NCBI GenBank assembly: GCA_902764345.1
Contig: CACWVT010000025.1
Coordinates: 1 to 49,096 of the forward strand
DNA from: an uncultured Ruminobacter sp.
Lineage (GTDB): Bacteria > Pseudomonadota > Gammaproteobacteria > Enterobacterales > Succinivibrionaceae
Reading direction: 5' to 3'
Length of the DNA: 49,096 nt
Position 1 is the first letter of the stretch. Every line of letters begins with the position of its first letter. The position numbers and the translations under genes are program-made. This document shows, in pieces, positions 15,358-23,611 of the stretch. The notes under the pieces were generated by a model that worked only from the letters and a program-made list of their open reading frames with translations, had not been told where the DNA came from and ran no database searches.

Positions 15358-16509
15358 ATGAACAATTTATTCAATACTAAACTTAATTATCGCGAACTTA
15401 TCAATAAGCATGGTTCTCCTTTATTGATATTAGATAAAGCCACAGTTCGTTTTCAGTATCAGGAACTCTCAAGAGCTCTGCCGGGCGTGACCCTTCATTA
15501 TGCATTAAAACCGCTACCAAACAAAGACGTCGTTGCTTCTCTTCTTGAAGAAGGTGCCTGCTTTGATCTCGCTTCCAAGGGAGAAATTGACCTCGTAAGA
15601 TCCTTAAACATTGATCCTCTGCAGTGCATTCATACACACCCAATCAAGAAAGATCTGGACATCAGATACTCTCTTGATTATGGTTGCAACACATTTGTAG
15701 TGGATAATGCGGAAGAAGCCAAAAAATTCATTCCGTACAAGAACGATGTTAAGCTTCTTGTCAGGGTAAGCTTTCCTAATCCGGAAACTCCTGTGGATTT
15801 GTCAAAAAAATTCGGGGTTCTGCCAGGGGACTGTCTTGAACTCTTAAAGTTGGCAGGAAGTTTGGGATTGAATATTCACGGCCTGTCATTCCATGTAGGG
15901 TCTCAGGTTCCTAACGCCAACAGACATGTTGAAGCCATAAATGACTGTGCCCAGATTATCAAGGAAGCTGCCGATGCGGGTATCAACCTTAAGGTTCTTG
16001 ATATCGGCGGTGGCTTCCCTGTAGATTACGAAAAGGCTGAAAGCACAAATATATACAGTTTCTGTGCCCCTATCCGTGAAGCGTTGAAGCAGATACCTGA
16101 TGACATCAGGGTTATCGCAGAACCGGGAAGATTCCTTAGTGCTCCTGCTATGATTAACATCTGTACCGTTGTCGGCAAGGCCGAAAGATTCAACAAGCCT
16201 TGGTATTACCTTGACGACGGTGTGTACTGCAGCTACAGCGGTCAGATTTTCGACCATGTAATCTATCCTAAGTTTACACCTTATGTTGACGGTGATAGAG
16301 AAGAATCAGTTCTTGCCGGCCCTACCTGTGACAGCATAGACATCATTGCCGAAAACATCAAGCTTCCAAAGCTTGATATCGGTGACATCGTTGTCGGAAA
16401 GATGATGGGAGCATACACCATCTCCACAGCAACTGAATTCAACTTCATCAACAAGACAGACATTCTCGTTATCGATACCGAAAGGGATGCAGAATATCAG
16501 AATGCCTAA
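15358..16509 (+). CDS. Fold-III PLP-dependent ornithine/lysine-type decarboxylase
   Basis: A 383-residue alanine-racemase-fold (group IV) decarboxylase like eukaryotic-type ornithine decarboxylase. Lys51 in HYALKPLP should bind PLP. SFHVGSQ, DIGGGFP (phosphate loop) and AEPGRF follow. The C-terminal barrel has GPTCDSIDII with the catalytic cysteine at about 324, and YYLDDGVYCSYSG. The CDS motif and the length point to ornithine or lysine rather than diaminopimelate as substrate, giving putrescine or cadaverine; the exact substrate is not certain. It is a single gene with its own structured leader and a strong terminator (16544-16570). Confidence 0.9.
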   Translation: MNNLFNTKLNYRELINKHGSPLLILDKATVRFQYQELSRALPGVTLHYALKPLPNKDVVASLLEEGACFDLASKGEIDLVRSLNIDPLQCIHTHPIKKDLDIRYSLDYGCNTFVVDNAEEAKKFIPYKNDVKLLVRVSFPNPETPVDLSKKFGVLPGDCLELLKLAGSLGLNIHGLSFHVGSQVPNANRHVEAINDCAQIIKEAADAGINLKVLDIGGGFPVDYEKAESTNIYSFCAPIREALKQIPDDIRVIAEPGRFLSAPAMINICTVVGKAERFNKPWYYLDDGVYCSYSGQIFDHVIYPKFTPYVDGDREESVLAGPTCDSIDIIAENIKLPKLDIGDIVVGKMMGAYTISTATEFNFINKTDILVIDTERDAEYQNA

Positions 16510-16543
16510 CGCAAGTTGACACCTGGACAAGCAATAATCAGCA

Positions 16544-16570
16544 AAAACTGCCGAAAGGCAGTTTTTTTTT
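16544..16570 (+). terminator. Strong terminator of the decarboxylase gene
   Basis: AAAACTGCC (16544-16552), loop GAAA, GGCAGTTTT (16557-16565), with the T-run reaching 16570. It is a textbook intrinsic terminator 35 bp after the stop. Confidence 0.95.
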
Positions 16571-16675
16571 GCATCTTAGTCAAGATTGTTTTCAGTGAAA
16601 ATCATTGAGGCCATGCAAACCGTCCTGCCGCAATAACTTCAGGTCGTTGAATGCACCGGGAGCCTGTAAATAAAA

Positions 16676-16728
16676 AGGCCTCCCATCCTAAATTCCGTAA
16701 TTTACGAAATTAAAACATGGGAGGACCT
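16676..16728 (-). terminator. Terminator of the acyltransferase gene
   Basis: AGGCCTCCCAT (16676-16686) pairs with ATGGGAGGACCT (16717-16728) with one bulged A. On the minus strand TTTTTATTT follows. The 30-nt loop contains a smaller TTCGTAA/TTACGGA-type hairpin. Confidence 0.75.
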
Positions 16729-16757
16729 ATATACCCGTAAGACATAAAAATTAAGTC

Positions 16758-17945
16758 TTAGGACTTCTTTGCATTCTGCTGATTGAAATAAGGTGCGGCA
16801 TACATTTTCTTTACATAATCGCGAAGCTTAGGATCAATTCCAGATATTCTATCTTCAAATTTCTTCTTTTCTTCTTCACTTACACCTTCAGTAACACCTG
16901 CTGAAAGAAGACATGACGGGAACATGGCATAATTTGCATAAATAAAATTATCTATGGTTTCAGCCAATTTCTCAGGGGTCTCAAAATCTCCGGTAAGAGG
17001 ATCGCCGGCCACAATGTTGACCCTCCCCTTATAACCGTTTATACCGCCCACTATGCTGTCAATGTCTTCGAACTGAGACTTGACATAACTGCCGTTCTTT
17101 TCAGTCTCATACAACTCTTTTGCCTTGGCTGCGTCACCGGGATCAAATTCATACGTAATTGATACCGGAACAATATTCAGTGTCTTAACATACTCAGCAA
17201 AAGTAAGCTTCTTTTTCTTGCCATACATGTAAAACATCTTCAGAATCGCTTCTTCGGTCTTGTCATTACCATCCTTGGCTCTACCTTCCCTCTGAGCAAT
17301 CCACACATTATGATTTTCCTCGATGGAACGGCCGATATATTCACTTAAATGAGCAAGAGCCTTTAACTTATCCCTGCCCTGGACGGATCTTTTAACAATA
17401 AAGCTTTTGTTTAAACGCATAAGATCAGTAGCAACCTGCATACGTAAAAGATTATCACCGATGGCTATCTTTACGGTATCCAGATTATTAAAGTAACATG
17501 CCATGTCAATAAATGCGGGATCCAGCGATATATCGCGGTGATTTGAAATAAACAGATATCCTTTTTTAGGATCCAGCTTTTCGAATCCCCTGCAGGTAAA
17601 TCCGTCAGTGGTATCCCTTATGATACCTTTCATAAACTTGGCAACATATTCCTGAACCTGAGCTATTGTCCTGACCCTGGAGAAGCGCATCTTTAAAACA
17701 AACTTTATAAACGGCTTGCCCAGTTTTGACAGAAAATCAGGCAGAAAACCGAATATTCTCTTATAGATGCCGGTAACCAGCTCTTCATTATCCAGTATAC
17801 TCTGTATGGCATCATGAACCTCATCATCACGATAATGTCTGATATCGTCAAACTCGGAAGATTCAGTAGTAATCACTTCTGCGGCTTCTGTCTGAGATAA
17901 AACCTTCTGACTTTCACTGTTCTGAGCGGAAGAATCTGTGCTCAT
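16758..17945 (-). CDS. PlsC-like phospholipid/glycerol acyltransferase
   Basis: A 395-residue protein with a central PlsC-type domain. NHRDISLD fits the catalytic H-x4-D box (about residue 135), and REGRAKDG is in the place of the EGTR motif that binds glycerol phosphate. Such enzymes transfer acyl chains to lysophosphatidate or related lipids. It is much longer than PlsC (about 245): the N-terminal 45 residues are acidic and probably disordered, and about 100 residues follow the catalytic region. No strong membrane helix is visible, so it may be peripheral. GGAG precedes the ATG. Substrate is unknown. It is divergent from crp with a 329-bp gap. Confidence 0.78.
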   Translation of the reverse strand: MSTDSSAQNSESQKVLSQTEAAEVITTESSEFDDIRHYRDDEVHDAIQSILDNEELVTGIYKRIFGFLPDFLSKLGKPFIKFVLKMRFSRVRTIAQVQEYVAKFMKGIIRDTTDGFTCRGFEKLDPKKGYLFISNHRDISLDPAFIDMACYFNNLDTVKIAIGDNLLRMQVATDLMRLNKSFIVKRSVQGRDKLKALAHLSEYIGRSIEENHNVWIAQREGRAKDGNDKTEEAILKMFYMYGKKKKLTFAEYVKTLNIVPVSITYEFDPGDAAKAKELYETEKNGSYVKSQFEDIDSIVGGINGYKGRVNIVAGDPLTGDFETPEKLAETIDNFIYANYAMFPSCLLSAGVTEGVSEEEKKKFEDRISGIDPKLRDYVKKMYAAPYFNQQNAKKS

Positions 17946-18040
17946 TTAAAATTTCTCCAAATCCAGAAAAATTATTCCTTCGTGTTTAAAACTTAATTTA
18001 TAGACCTGCAGTTACCACCTCAAAACTTGTTAAATGCAGG

Positions 18041-18069
18041 TTATCAACTTTACAACTACATGATATAAT
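18041..18069 (+). promoter_or_regulatory. crp promoter
   Basis: TTATCA (18041-18046), 17 bp, perfect TATAAT (18064-18069). Transcription would start near 18076, at the left edge of the CRP operator. Confidence 0.6.
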
Positions 18070-18076
18070 ACACTAG

Positions 18077-18092
18077 AGTGATTAATATCACA
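18077..18092. promoter_or_regulatory. CRP operator overlapping crp start site
   Basis: AGTGATTAATATCACA matches the consensus TGTGA-N6-TCACA at 9 of 10 positions. Its position at about +1 to +17 of the predicted start implies that CRP-cAMP represses its own gene. E. coli crp is also autoregulated, but with differently placed sites. Confidence 0.7.
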
Positions 18093-18212
18093 GGATGTAT
18101 CTAGCATGTGGCAAAGATCTTAATATACTAATGCAATTTTAGCAAATATTGAGTATCATTCAGAAATGAATGTATGTTTGGTTATTAAAGTCTATGCCTA
18201 AGATAGCACCTG

Positions 18213-18226
18213 AAAGATGCATCTTT
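18213..18226. repeat. 14-bp perfect palindrome in the crp leader
   Basis: AAAGATGCATCTTT is a perfect palindrome about 50 bases before the crp start codon. It could be a protein-binding site or a small RNA hairpin; I do not recognise the binder. Confidence 0.5.
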
Positions 18227-18274
18227 TGTAATCAAACCTGATAAAAAGGTTGATAGCGTATATAAGGATAAATA

Positions 18275-18913
18275 ATGTTTATTGGAAAACCTCAATCAGA
18301 CCCAACTCAGGAATGGTTTCTATCTCACTGCCATGTGCATAAATATCCGGCTAAGAGTACTCTGATTCACGCCGGCGAAAAAGCTGAAACCCTTTATTAC
18401 ATCGTCAAGGGATCAGTTGCCGTATTGATTAAGGATGAAGAAGGAAAGGAAATGATTCTTTCTTATCTTAATCAGGGAGATTTTATCGGAGAATTAGGTT
18501 TATTTGACGAATCTGAAGATCCGATTCGTACCGCATGGGTTCGTGCAAAGGGTCCTTGTGAAATTGCTGAAATTTCATATAAGAAGTTCCGTCAGTTAAT
18601 TCAGGTTAATCCTGAGATTCTGATGCGTCTGAGTGCCCAGATGGCTCGCAGATTGTCAAAGACCAGCGGTAAAGTCGGTAATCTTGCCTTCCTCGATGTT
18701 CAGGGTCGTATCGCACGTACTCTCTTCAACCTGGCTCACCAGCCTGATGCCATGACTCATCCGGACGGTATGCAGATTAAGATAACCCGTCAGGAAATCG
18801 GTCAGATTGTTGGCTGTTCAAGAGAAACTGTAGGCAGAATCCTGAAGATGCTTGAAGAACAGAACATCATCAGTGCTCACGGTAAAACCATCGTTGTGTT
18901 TAATACCCGTTAA
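18275..18913 (+). CDS. crp: cAMP receptor protein CRP
   Basis: A 212-residue CRP, very close to E. coli CRP (210). The cAMP pocket is intact: GELGLF with the ribose-binding Glu, the Arg of IRTAW, and the Thr-Ser of SKTSGK in the dimer helix. The DNA-binding helix-turn-helix is [19 protein letters not shown] (about 171-189), with the recognition residues Arg, Glu and Arg conserved, so it should bind the E. coli-type site seen upstream. There is a two-residue insertion before the cAMP-contact arginine. AAGGA precedes the ATG. The gene is single and ends at the hairpin 18944-18969. Confidence 0.98.
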   Translation: MFIGKPQSDPTQEWFLSHCHVHKYPAKSTLIHAGEKAETLYYIVKGSVAVLIKDEEGKEMILSYLNQGDFIGELGLFDESEDPIRTAWVRAKGPCEIAEISYKKFRQLIQVNPEILMRLSAQMARRLSKTSGKVGNLAFLDVQGRIARTLFNLAHQPDAMTHPDGMQIKITRQEIGQIVGCSRETVGRILKMLEEQNIISAHGKTIVVFNTR

Positions 18914-18943
18914 CACACACAGGTTTTCTCAAGGAATATCATT

Positions 18944-18973
18944 ACCCGGCATCCTTTCAGAAGCCGGGTTTTA
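18944..18973 (+). terminator. crp terminator
   Basis: ACCCGGC (18944-18950) pairs with GCCGGGT (18963-18969) and is followed by TTTATTT. Confidence 0.85.
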
Positions 18974-19059
18974 TTTATCCAGTTCATATATCTTAAAGGT
19001 TTAAAGCACCTTTCAAAACCTTTCTGGCAGGACAGTAGATCCCCCTTACCAGATAAACA

Positions 19060-19088
19060 GAAGGAGATAACCGACGGCTACCTCCTTC
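19060..19088 (-). terminator. Possible argD terminator
   Basis: GAAGGAG (19060-19066) pairs with CTCCTTC (19082-19088); TA/TA pairs extend it past a mismatch. On the minus strand TGTTTATC follows, so the T-run is poor. Confidence 0.45.
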
Positions 19089-19117
19089 CTTAAACACTAA
19101 AATATCAGCTTTTCAGA

Positions 19118-20323
19118 TTAGCAGGAAAATACCACTGCTAAAGCCTTATCCATACGAGCAAAGCCTTCGTTAATATCGTCAACTGTAATATTAAGCGCAG
19201 GAACGGTTCTGATAACACTGTGCCCCGCAGTCAGAACAAACAATCCCTGATTCAGACATTCAGAGGTAATCTTCTTCAGCAGAGATTCATCCTTCAGTTC
19301 AGCACCAATCATCAAACCGACACCGCGAACTTCCTTGAAACAGTCGTACTTGGCATTAAGCTTTTCATAATGCTGTCTGAATAAATCAGCCTTTTCAGTA
19401 ACTTCATTTAAGAAACCAGGTCTGTTAACCAGTTCAAAAGACTTACAGCCAACAGCAGTGGCCAGAGGATTGGAACCAAAGGTGGTACCATGAAGTCCAG
19501 GCTTGAAAACAGATGCTACTTTATCCTTAGCAAGCATTGCTCCGATGGCAATACCTGCACCCAATCCCTTTGCTGAAGACATAATGTCCGGTTCAACCTG
19601 ATAGTACTGGTATGCGTATAAATAACCCGTTCTGCCGAAGCCGGTCTGAACTTCATCAAAAATCAGCAGTGCATCATTTTCATCACAAAGCTGGCGAACC
19701 CCTTTGATGAATTCAGGATCTGCCGGAAGGATACCGCCTTCACCCTGAATAGGTTCCATGATGACCGCACAGGTTCTCTCTTTTGAAATCAGAGACTTAA
19801 GCTGTTCAAGATTATTGAACTCGGCGTGAATAATGTCACCTGGTAACGGACCAAAACCTTCACAGTATTTAGCCTGACCACCAACCGTAACATCAAACAG
19901 GGTTCTTCCATGGAAACTGTTATAGAATGATATTATCTGAGATTTTTCCTTTCCGTACTTCTCAAAAGCGTATCTGCGGGCAAGCTTTAATGCAGCTTCA
20001 TTGGCTTCGCCGCCTGAATTTGCAAAAAATACCTTATCCGCAAAGGTACTCTCTACCAGATGCTTAGCCAAAGTGATTGCAGGCTCTGTGCACATATAGT
20101 TTGAAATGTGCCACAGCTTATGAGCCTGTTCATCCAGTGCAGAAACAATTTCAGGATTGCAGTGTCCCATTACGTTGACAGCGATACCGCCACCGAAATC
20201 GACATATTCCCTTCCTGCATCATCCCAGAATCTGGAGCCGCTTCCCTTTACCGCTACAAATGGAGCCGGACAGTAAACACCCATCAAATACTTATCAAAA
20301 TCTGCTCTGGTAACATTACTCAT
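19118..20323 (-). CDS. argD: Acetylornithine/succinyldiaminopimelate aminotransferase
   Basis: A 401-residue class-III PLP aminotransferase close to E. coli ArgD/AstC (406). Motifs: YVDFGGGIAVNVMGHC, NSGGEANEAALKLAR, EPIQGEGG, FDEVQTGFGRTG and SSAKGLGAG with the PLP lysine. It converts N-acetylglutamate semialdehyde to N-acetylornithine, and usually also serves in lysine synthesis. Two ARG boxes overlap its predicted promoter, so it is most likely the biosynthetic ArgD under ArgR repression rather than the catabolic AstC. No ast genes are nearby. It stands alone, 180 bp downstream of the RND pump gene. GAGG lies about 12 bases before the ATG. Confidence 0.93.
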   Translation of the reverse strand: MSNVTRADFDKYLMGVYCPAPFVAVKGSGSRFWDDAGREYVDFGGGIAVNVMGHCNPEIVSALDEQAHKLWHISNYMCTEPAITLAKHLVESTFADKVFFANSGGEANEAALKLARRYAFEKYGKEKSQIISFYNSFHGRTLFDVTVGGQAKYCEGFGPLPGDIIHAEFNNLEQLKSLISKERTCAVIMEPIQGEGGILPADPEFIKGVRQLCDENDALLIFDEVQTGFGRTGYLYAYQYYQVEPDIMSSAKGLGAGIAIGAMLAKDKVASVFKPGLHGTTFGSNPLATAVGCKSFELVNRPGFLNEVTEKADLFRQHYEKLNAKYDCFKEVRGVGLMIGAELKDESLLKKITSECLNQGLFVLTAGHSVIRTVPALNITVDDINEGFARMDKALAVVFSC

Positions 20324-20391
20324 ACAAATTCACAACCTCACTAATAATTAAGCGTCTATATTCAAACAGAAGTGCTTAATTCTACAACAAG

Positions 20392-20410
20392 CAACTGTAC
20401 AATACAGTTG
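20392..20410. repeat. 19-bp inverted repeat in the argD leader
   Basis: CAACTGTA (20392-20399), CAA, TACAGTTG (20403-20410): a perfect 8-bp inverted repeat with a 3-bp spacer, just downstream of the predicted argD start site. It has the shape of a dimeric repressor operator but not the LexA spacing. It could also form a hairpin in the transcript. Confidence 0.55.
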
Positions 20411-20424
20411 AAACTTACATTACG

Positions 20425-20430
20425 ATTATA
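20425..20430 (-). promoter_or_regulatory. argD -10 element
   Basis: Perfect TATAAT on the minus strand, with TTGCAT as a weak -35 at 16-bp spacing. That -35 lies inside the ARG-box pair. Confidence 0.55.
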
Positions 20431-20435
20431 CTTCT

Positions 20436-20474
20436 TTTTAATAATTATGCAATAATTCTGCATAATTATTCAGT
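20436..20474. promoter_or_regulatory. Two ARG boxes (ArgR operator) of argD
   Basis: The core 20459-20472, TGCATAATTATTCA, matches the ARG-box consensus TGMATWWWWATKCA at all 14 positions. The core 20438-20451, TTAATAATTATGCA, matches at 13 of 14. As 18-bp boxes (20436-20453 and 20457-20474) they are separated by exactly 3 bp, the classic spacing for one ArgR hexamer. They overlap the argD -35, which predicts arginine-dependent repression. Confidence 0.8.
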
Positions 20475-20503
20475 ATCAAACATAACATGATTTACACGAA
20501 AAA

Positions 20504-23500
20504 TTATGCCGTTTTATCGTTTTCTTCAACGTCGGCAAGTTCCTCTTTCAGACGCGCAACATGGGTCCCGGGAACCGAAGTTAATTTCGCCAGCAGATAA
20601 TAGAACCCCGGAAGGACGACAAGAGTAATCAGTGTTGCCACGCTCATTCCAAAGAATATTACTGCACCGACGGCTCGACGGCTTTCAAAACCTGAACCGT
20701 TCGCCATAATAAGAGGAAGAGCTCCTATAATTGCCGTCAGGGAAGTCATCAGAATCGGCTTTATTCTTCTGACTGATGCCTTAATGGTTGCGGTCATAAG
20801 ATCCGGAGCTGATTCCCTCAGCTGATTAGCAAACTCCACGATAAGTATGCCGTTCTTGGTCACCATACCTACAAGAAGAAGAAGCCCTATCTCACTGTAT
20901 ATGTTTATTGACAGCTTCATTATCCACAACCCGAGAAGTCCTCCGAAAATACCTAGAGGAATGGTAATCATGATTGAAACAGGATGAATCAGACTTTCAA
21001 ACTGAGCTGCCAGAACAAGATACGTTACGATGACTGACAGCAGGAAAACCATCAGCATTTCATTCTCACTGTCCCTGAAATTCCTTGATTCACCGTTAAG
21101 TGAAACACTCATGCTTTTATCAAGGTTCTTGACAGCCCAGGCATCCATCCAGTCCAAAGCTTCCCCGAGACTCTTGTCAGCGGCAGGATGAGCAGAGATG
21201 GTAATTGCCTTCTGACGATCGAAATGAGGCAGTTTTCTGGCTTTTGCAACAAGTCTGAACTCGGCGACACTGCCAAGTGAAACCATCTCTCCGTTTTCTG
21301 TTCGGATGTTTAATGAAGCAATGTCGGTTATATCTTTAAAAAGTTTCTCTTCGGCCCTGATATATACGTTATATTCCGTATCATTCTCTTCAAAAGACGT
21401 TTTTGTGGTACCACCAAGATAAGTCTGCAGGGCATTCGATATATCTGTCATGGTGACACCAAGAACGGCCGCCCTGTTATAATCAATCACAGCTTCAATT
21501 TCCGGCGTTCTCGCACTGTAGTTGCTGTCTGCATTAACAATAATGCCTGCTTCATTGGCATCCTTTATCAGTCTGAGAGTCATATTATTAATCTGATCGA
21601 AACTGTTTCCCTTAATCACATACTTTATCGGAGAACCAGACGTTCCCTTAAAACCCGGCTGATATATGTACACTTTCAAATCAGCTATGTGTTTAAGCTT
21701 ATCATTGAGATATTTGATAAACTCCGTTGACGTTACGCTTCTTCTGCTCCAGTCCTCAAGCTGTATAACTACGAATCCGCTTTGATCCGACCCCTGACCT
21801 AACGACGGAGTACTGAAACTTACGGACTTTACAACACCGTTACCCAACATTGGCAGAAGTTCATCCTCCAACGCAGTCATACTGCGTTTCATTCTGTGGA
21901 TGCTTGCCCCTTCCTCACCTAAGGCATAAATATAAATTACACCTCGATCCTCGCTTGGACTTAGCTGATGCGGAATTACCTGATAAAAAAGAAACATCAG
22001 ACCCACAATGGCAACAAGGATTGCCGGATACAGATAGACTCTTCTAAGCATCTGGTGCAGGAACCTTTCATAAACAACTTCCAGAATACCTATAAATCTG
22101 TCAACCAGACCAAAAAGCTTCTTTCCTTCCTTCTTCCTCTTAAGAACAAAACCGCACATGGCCGGACTCAGTGTAAGAGCCACAAAACTCGAAAAGAAAA
22201 CTGCCATGGAAATCAGAACGGCAAATTCAACAAACATCTTTCCGGTAACACCTCTGATAAACACAAGAGGCAGAAATATGATTATGAGAACAACGGAAGT
22301 GGACACTATGGCAAACCCCACTTCCTTCGAACCTCTCCAGCATGCGGCAAGAACTCCTTCACCGCTGTTTATGTGAAAGGATATATTTTCAACCATGACA
22401 ATCGCATCATCGACAACCAGACCTATTGCAAGTATAAGACTGAGCAGTGTGATGATATTTATTGAGAACCCGAAAAAATATGCTCCGATAAATGAGGCTA
22501 TCAGAGAAATCGGCACGGTCAGTGCAGGAATCAGTGTTGTGTTCCATGAACCTATAAACAGGTACAGCACGACAATTACAAGAAAAACTGTTATAGCCAG
22601 AGTCTCATAGACCTCTGTAATGGAATTCTGAATGTATACGGTGCTGTCAAAATCAGTATCCAGAACAAATCCGTCCGGCAGGAACTGTTTCAGTTCCTCA
22701 ACCTTTTTCCTGATATTTCGGGATACATCAAGAGGATTGGCATTTGATTGAGGAATAACCCCTATACCTATACTTGAAATGCCGTTACGATGATATATGC
22801 TTTCCTCATTCTTGGCTCGGGTTTCAATGACTGCCACATCACGAAGACGGATGGTTTTGTCCATACCATTATGTCTTATCGGCAGCAGTTCAAATGTTTT
22901 TGGATCAATGTATACCCTTTTAATCTGAACAGGAAACACCATGTCCTGATTTCGGATTTCACCGCTTGGCAGTTCTATATTCTCATCACCGATGGCGTTT
23001 CTTATATCTTCTACGGTAACACCCATTACAGCCATCTTCTGTGGAATGAGACGTACGTACAGTACCTTTTCAAGGGCCCCAACAAGTTCAATCTGGGAAA
23101 CTCCGTCAACAAGACTCAGGTTCTTTTCAAGAACATTGGTTGCATAATCTGACAGATTTACCCTGTCAACAACAGAACTGGAAAGATTCAACCACAGGAC
23201 AACCTCTCCGTCACCACTGTCTCTTGATACCATCGGTTCATCTATGTCATCGGGAAGCTTTTTACGGGCATGAGAAACTGCGTCACGAGCATCTGACACA
23301 GCTTCAAGCATGTCTTTACCGCTTTTAAACTCTATGGAAATCCAGGAACGGCCGCTTCTGCTGTTGGAAGATATCTTACTTATACCGGAAATACCGGAAA
23401 GTTCATTTTCTATGACGCGGGTAACCTTTGATTCCACTACCTCAGGAGAAGCTCCAGGGTATGTAGTTATAATCGTGAGTGAAGGATAATCTATATTGGG

Positions 23501-23611
23501 AAGTTCACGGATCGGAAGTCGAAAAAAGCATACCAGTCCGAATATCAGTAACAATAGACTCATGACTGATGCAAAAATCGGTCTTTTTATTGAAATTTCA
23601 CTTAAAATCAC
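20504..23611 (-). CDS. RND-family multidrug efflux transporter (HAE-1 type)
   Basis: A 1035-residue inner-membrane RND pump, normal family length. An N-terminal helix precedes periplasmic porter domains, and the layout repeats after about residue 500. The proton relay is present: GLVVDDAIVMVEN in helix 4 (paired aspartates near residue 400) and VGMVTKNGILIVEFANQ in helix 10. The sequence belongs to the hydrophobe/amphiphile efflux class rather than the metal pumps, because the heavy-metal class signature in helix 4 is absent. Its start overlaps the end of the adaptor gene by 4 bp. No TolC-like outer-membrane gene or local regulator is in the window. Substrate is unknown. Confidence 0.93.
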   Translation of the reverse strand: MILSEISIKRPIFASVMSLLLLIFGLVCFFRLPIRELPNIDYPSLTIITTYPGASPEVVESKVTRVIENELSGISGISKISSNSRSGRSWISIEFKSGKDMLEAVSDARDAVSHARKKLPDDIDEPMVSRDSGDGEVVLWLNLSSSVVDRVNLSDYATNVLEKNLSLVDGVSQIELVGALEKVLYVRLIPQKMAVMGVTVEDIRNAIGDENIELPSGEIRNQDMVFPVQIKRVYIDPKTFELLPIRHNGMDKTIRLRDVAVIETRAKNEESIYHRNGISSIGIGVIPQSNANPLDVSRNIRKKVEELKQFLPDGFVLDTDFDSTVYIQNSITEVYETLAITVFLVIVVLYLFIGSWNTTLIPALTVPISLIASFIGAYFFGFSINIITLLSLILAIGLVVDDAIVMVENISFHINSGEGVLAACWRGSKEVGFAIVSTSVVLIIIFLPLVFIRGVTGKMFVEFAVLISMAVFFSSFVALTLSPAMCGFVLKRKKEGKKLFGLVDRFIGILEVVYERFLHQMLRRVYLYPAILVAIVGLMFLFYQVIPHQLSPSEDRGVIYIYALGEEGASIHRMKRSMTALEDELLPMLGNGVVKSVSFSTPSLGQGSDQSGFVVIQLEDWSRRSVTSTEFIKYLNDKLKHIADLKVYIYQPGFKGTSGSPIKYVIKGNSFDQINNMTLRLIKDANEAGIIVNADSNYSARTPEIEAVIDYNRAAVLGVTMTDISNALQTYLGGTTKTSFEENDTEYNVYIRAEEKLFKDITDIASLNIRTENGEMVSLGSVAEFRLVAKARKLPHFDRQKAITISAHPAADKSLGEALDWMDAWAVKNLDKSMSVSLNGESRNFRDSENEMLMVFLLSVIVTYLVLAAQFESLIHPVSIMITIPLGIFGGLLGLWIMKLSINIYSEIGLLLLVGMVTKNGILIVEFANQLRESAPDLMTATIKASVRRIKPILMTSLTAIIGALPLIMANGSGFESRRAVGAVIFFGMSVATLITLVVLPGFYYLLAKLTSVPGTHVARLKEELADVEENDKTA

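Larger units (their letters stand above)
17946..18274. other. Divergent acyltransferase-crp regulatory region
   Basis: 329 bp without a gene. It holds a promoter toward crp (18041-18069), a CRP operator (18077-18092) and a 14-bp palindrome (18213-18226). A hairpin, ATCAAACC with GGTTGAT, sits just before the crp ribosome site AAGGA. The crp 5' leader would be about 200 bases long. Confidence 0.7.

Noticed and set aside
20438-20472. The 12-bp inverted repeat as an RND-pump terminator
   Set aside because: The symmetry is explained by the two ARG boxes; the stem is almost entirely A-T and no T-run follows on the minus strand.
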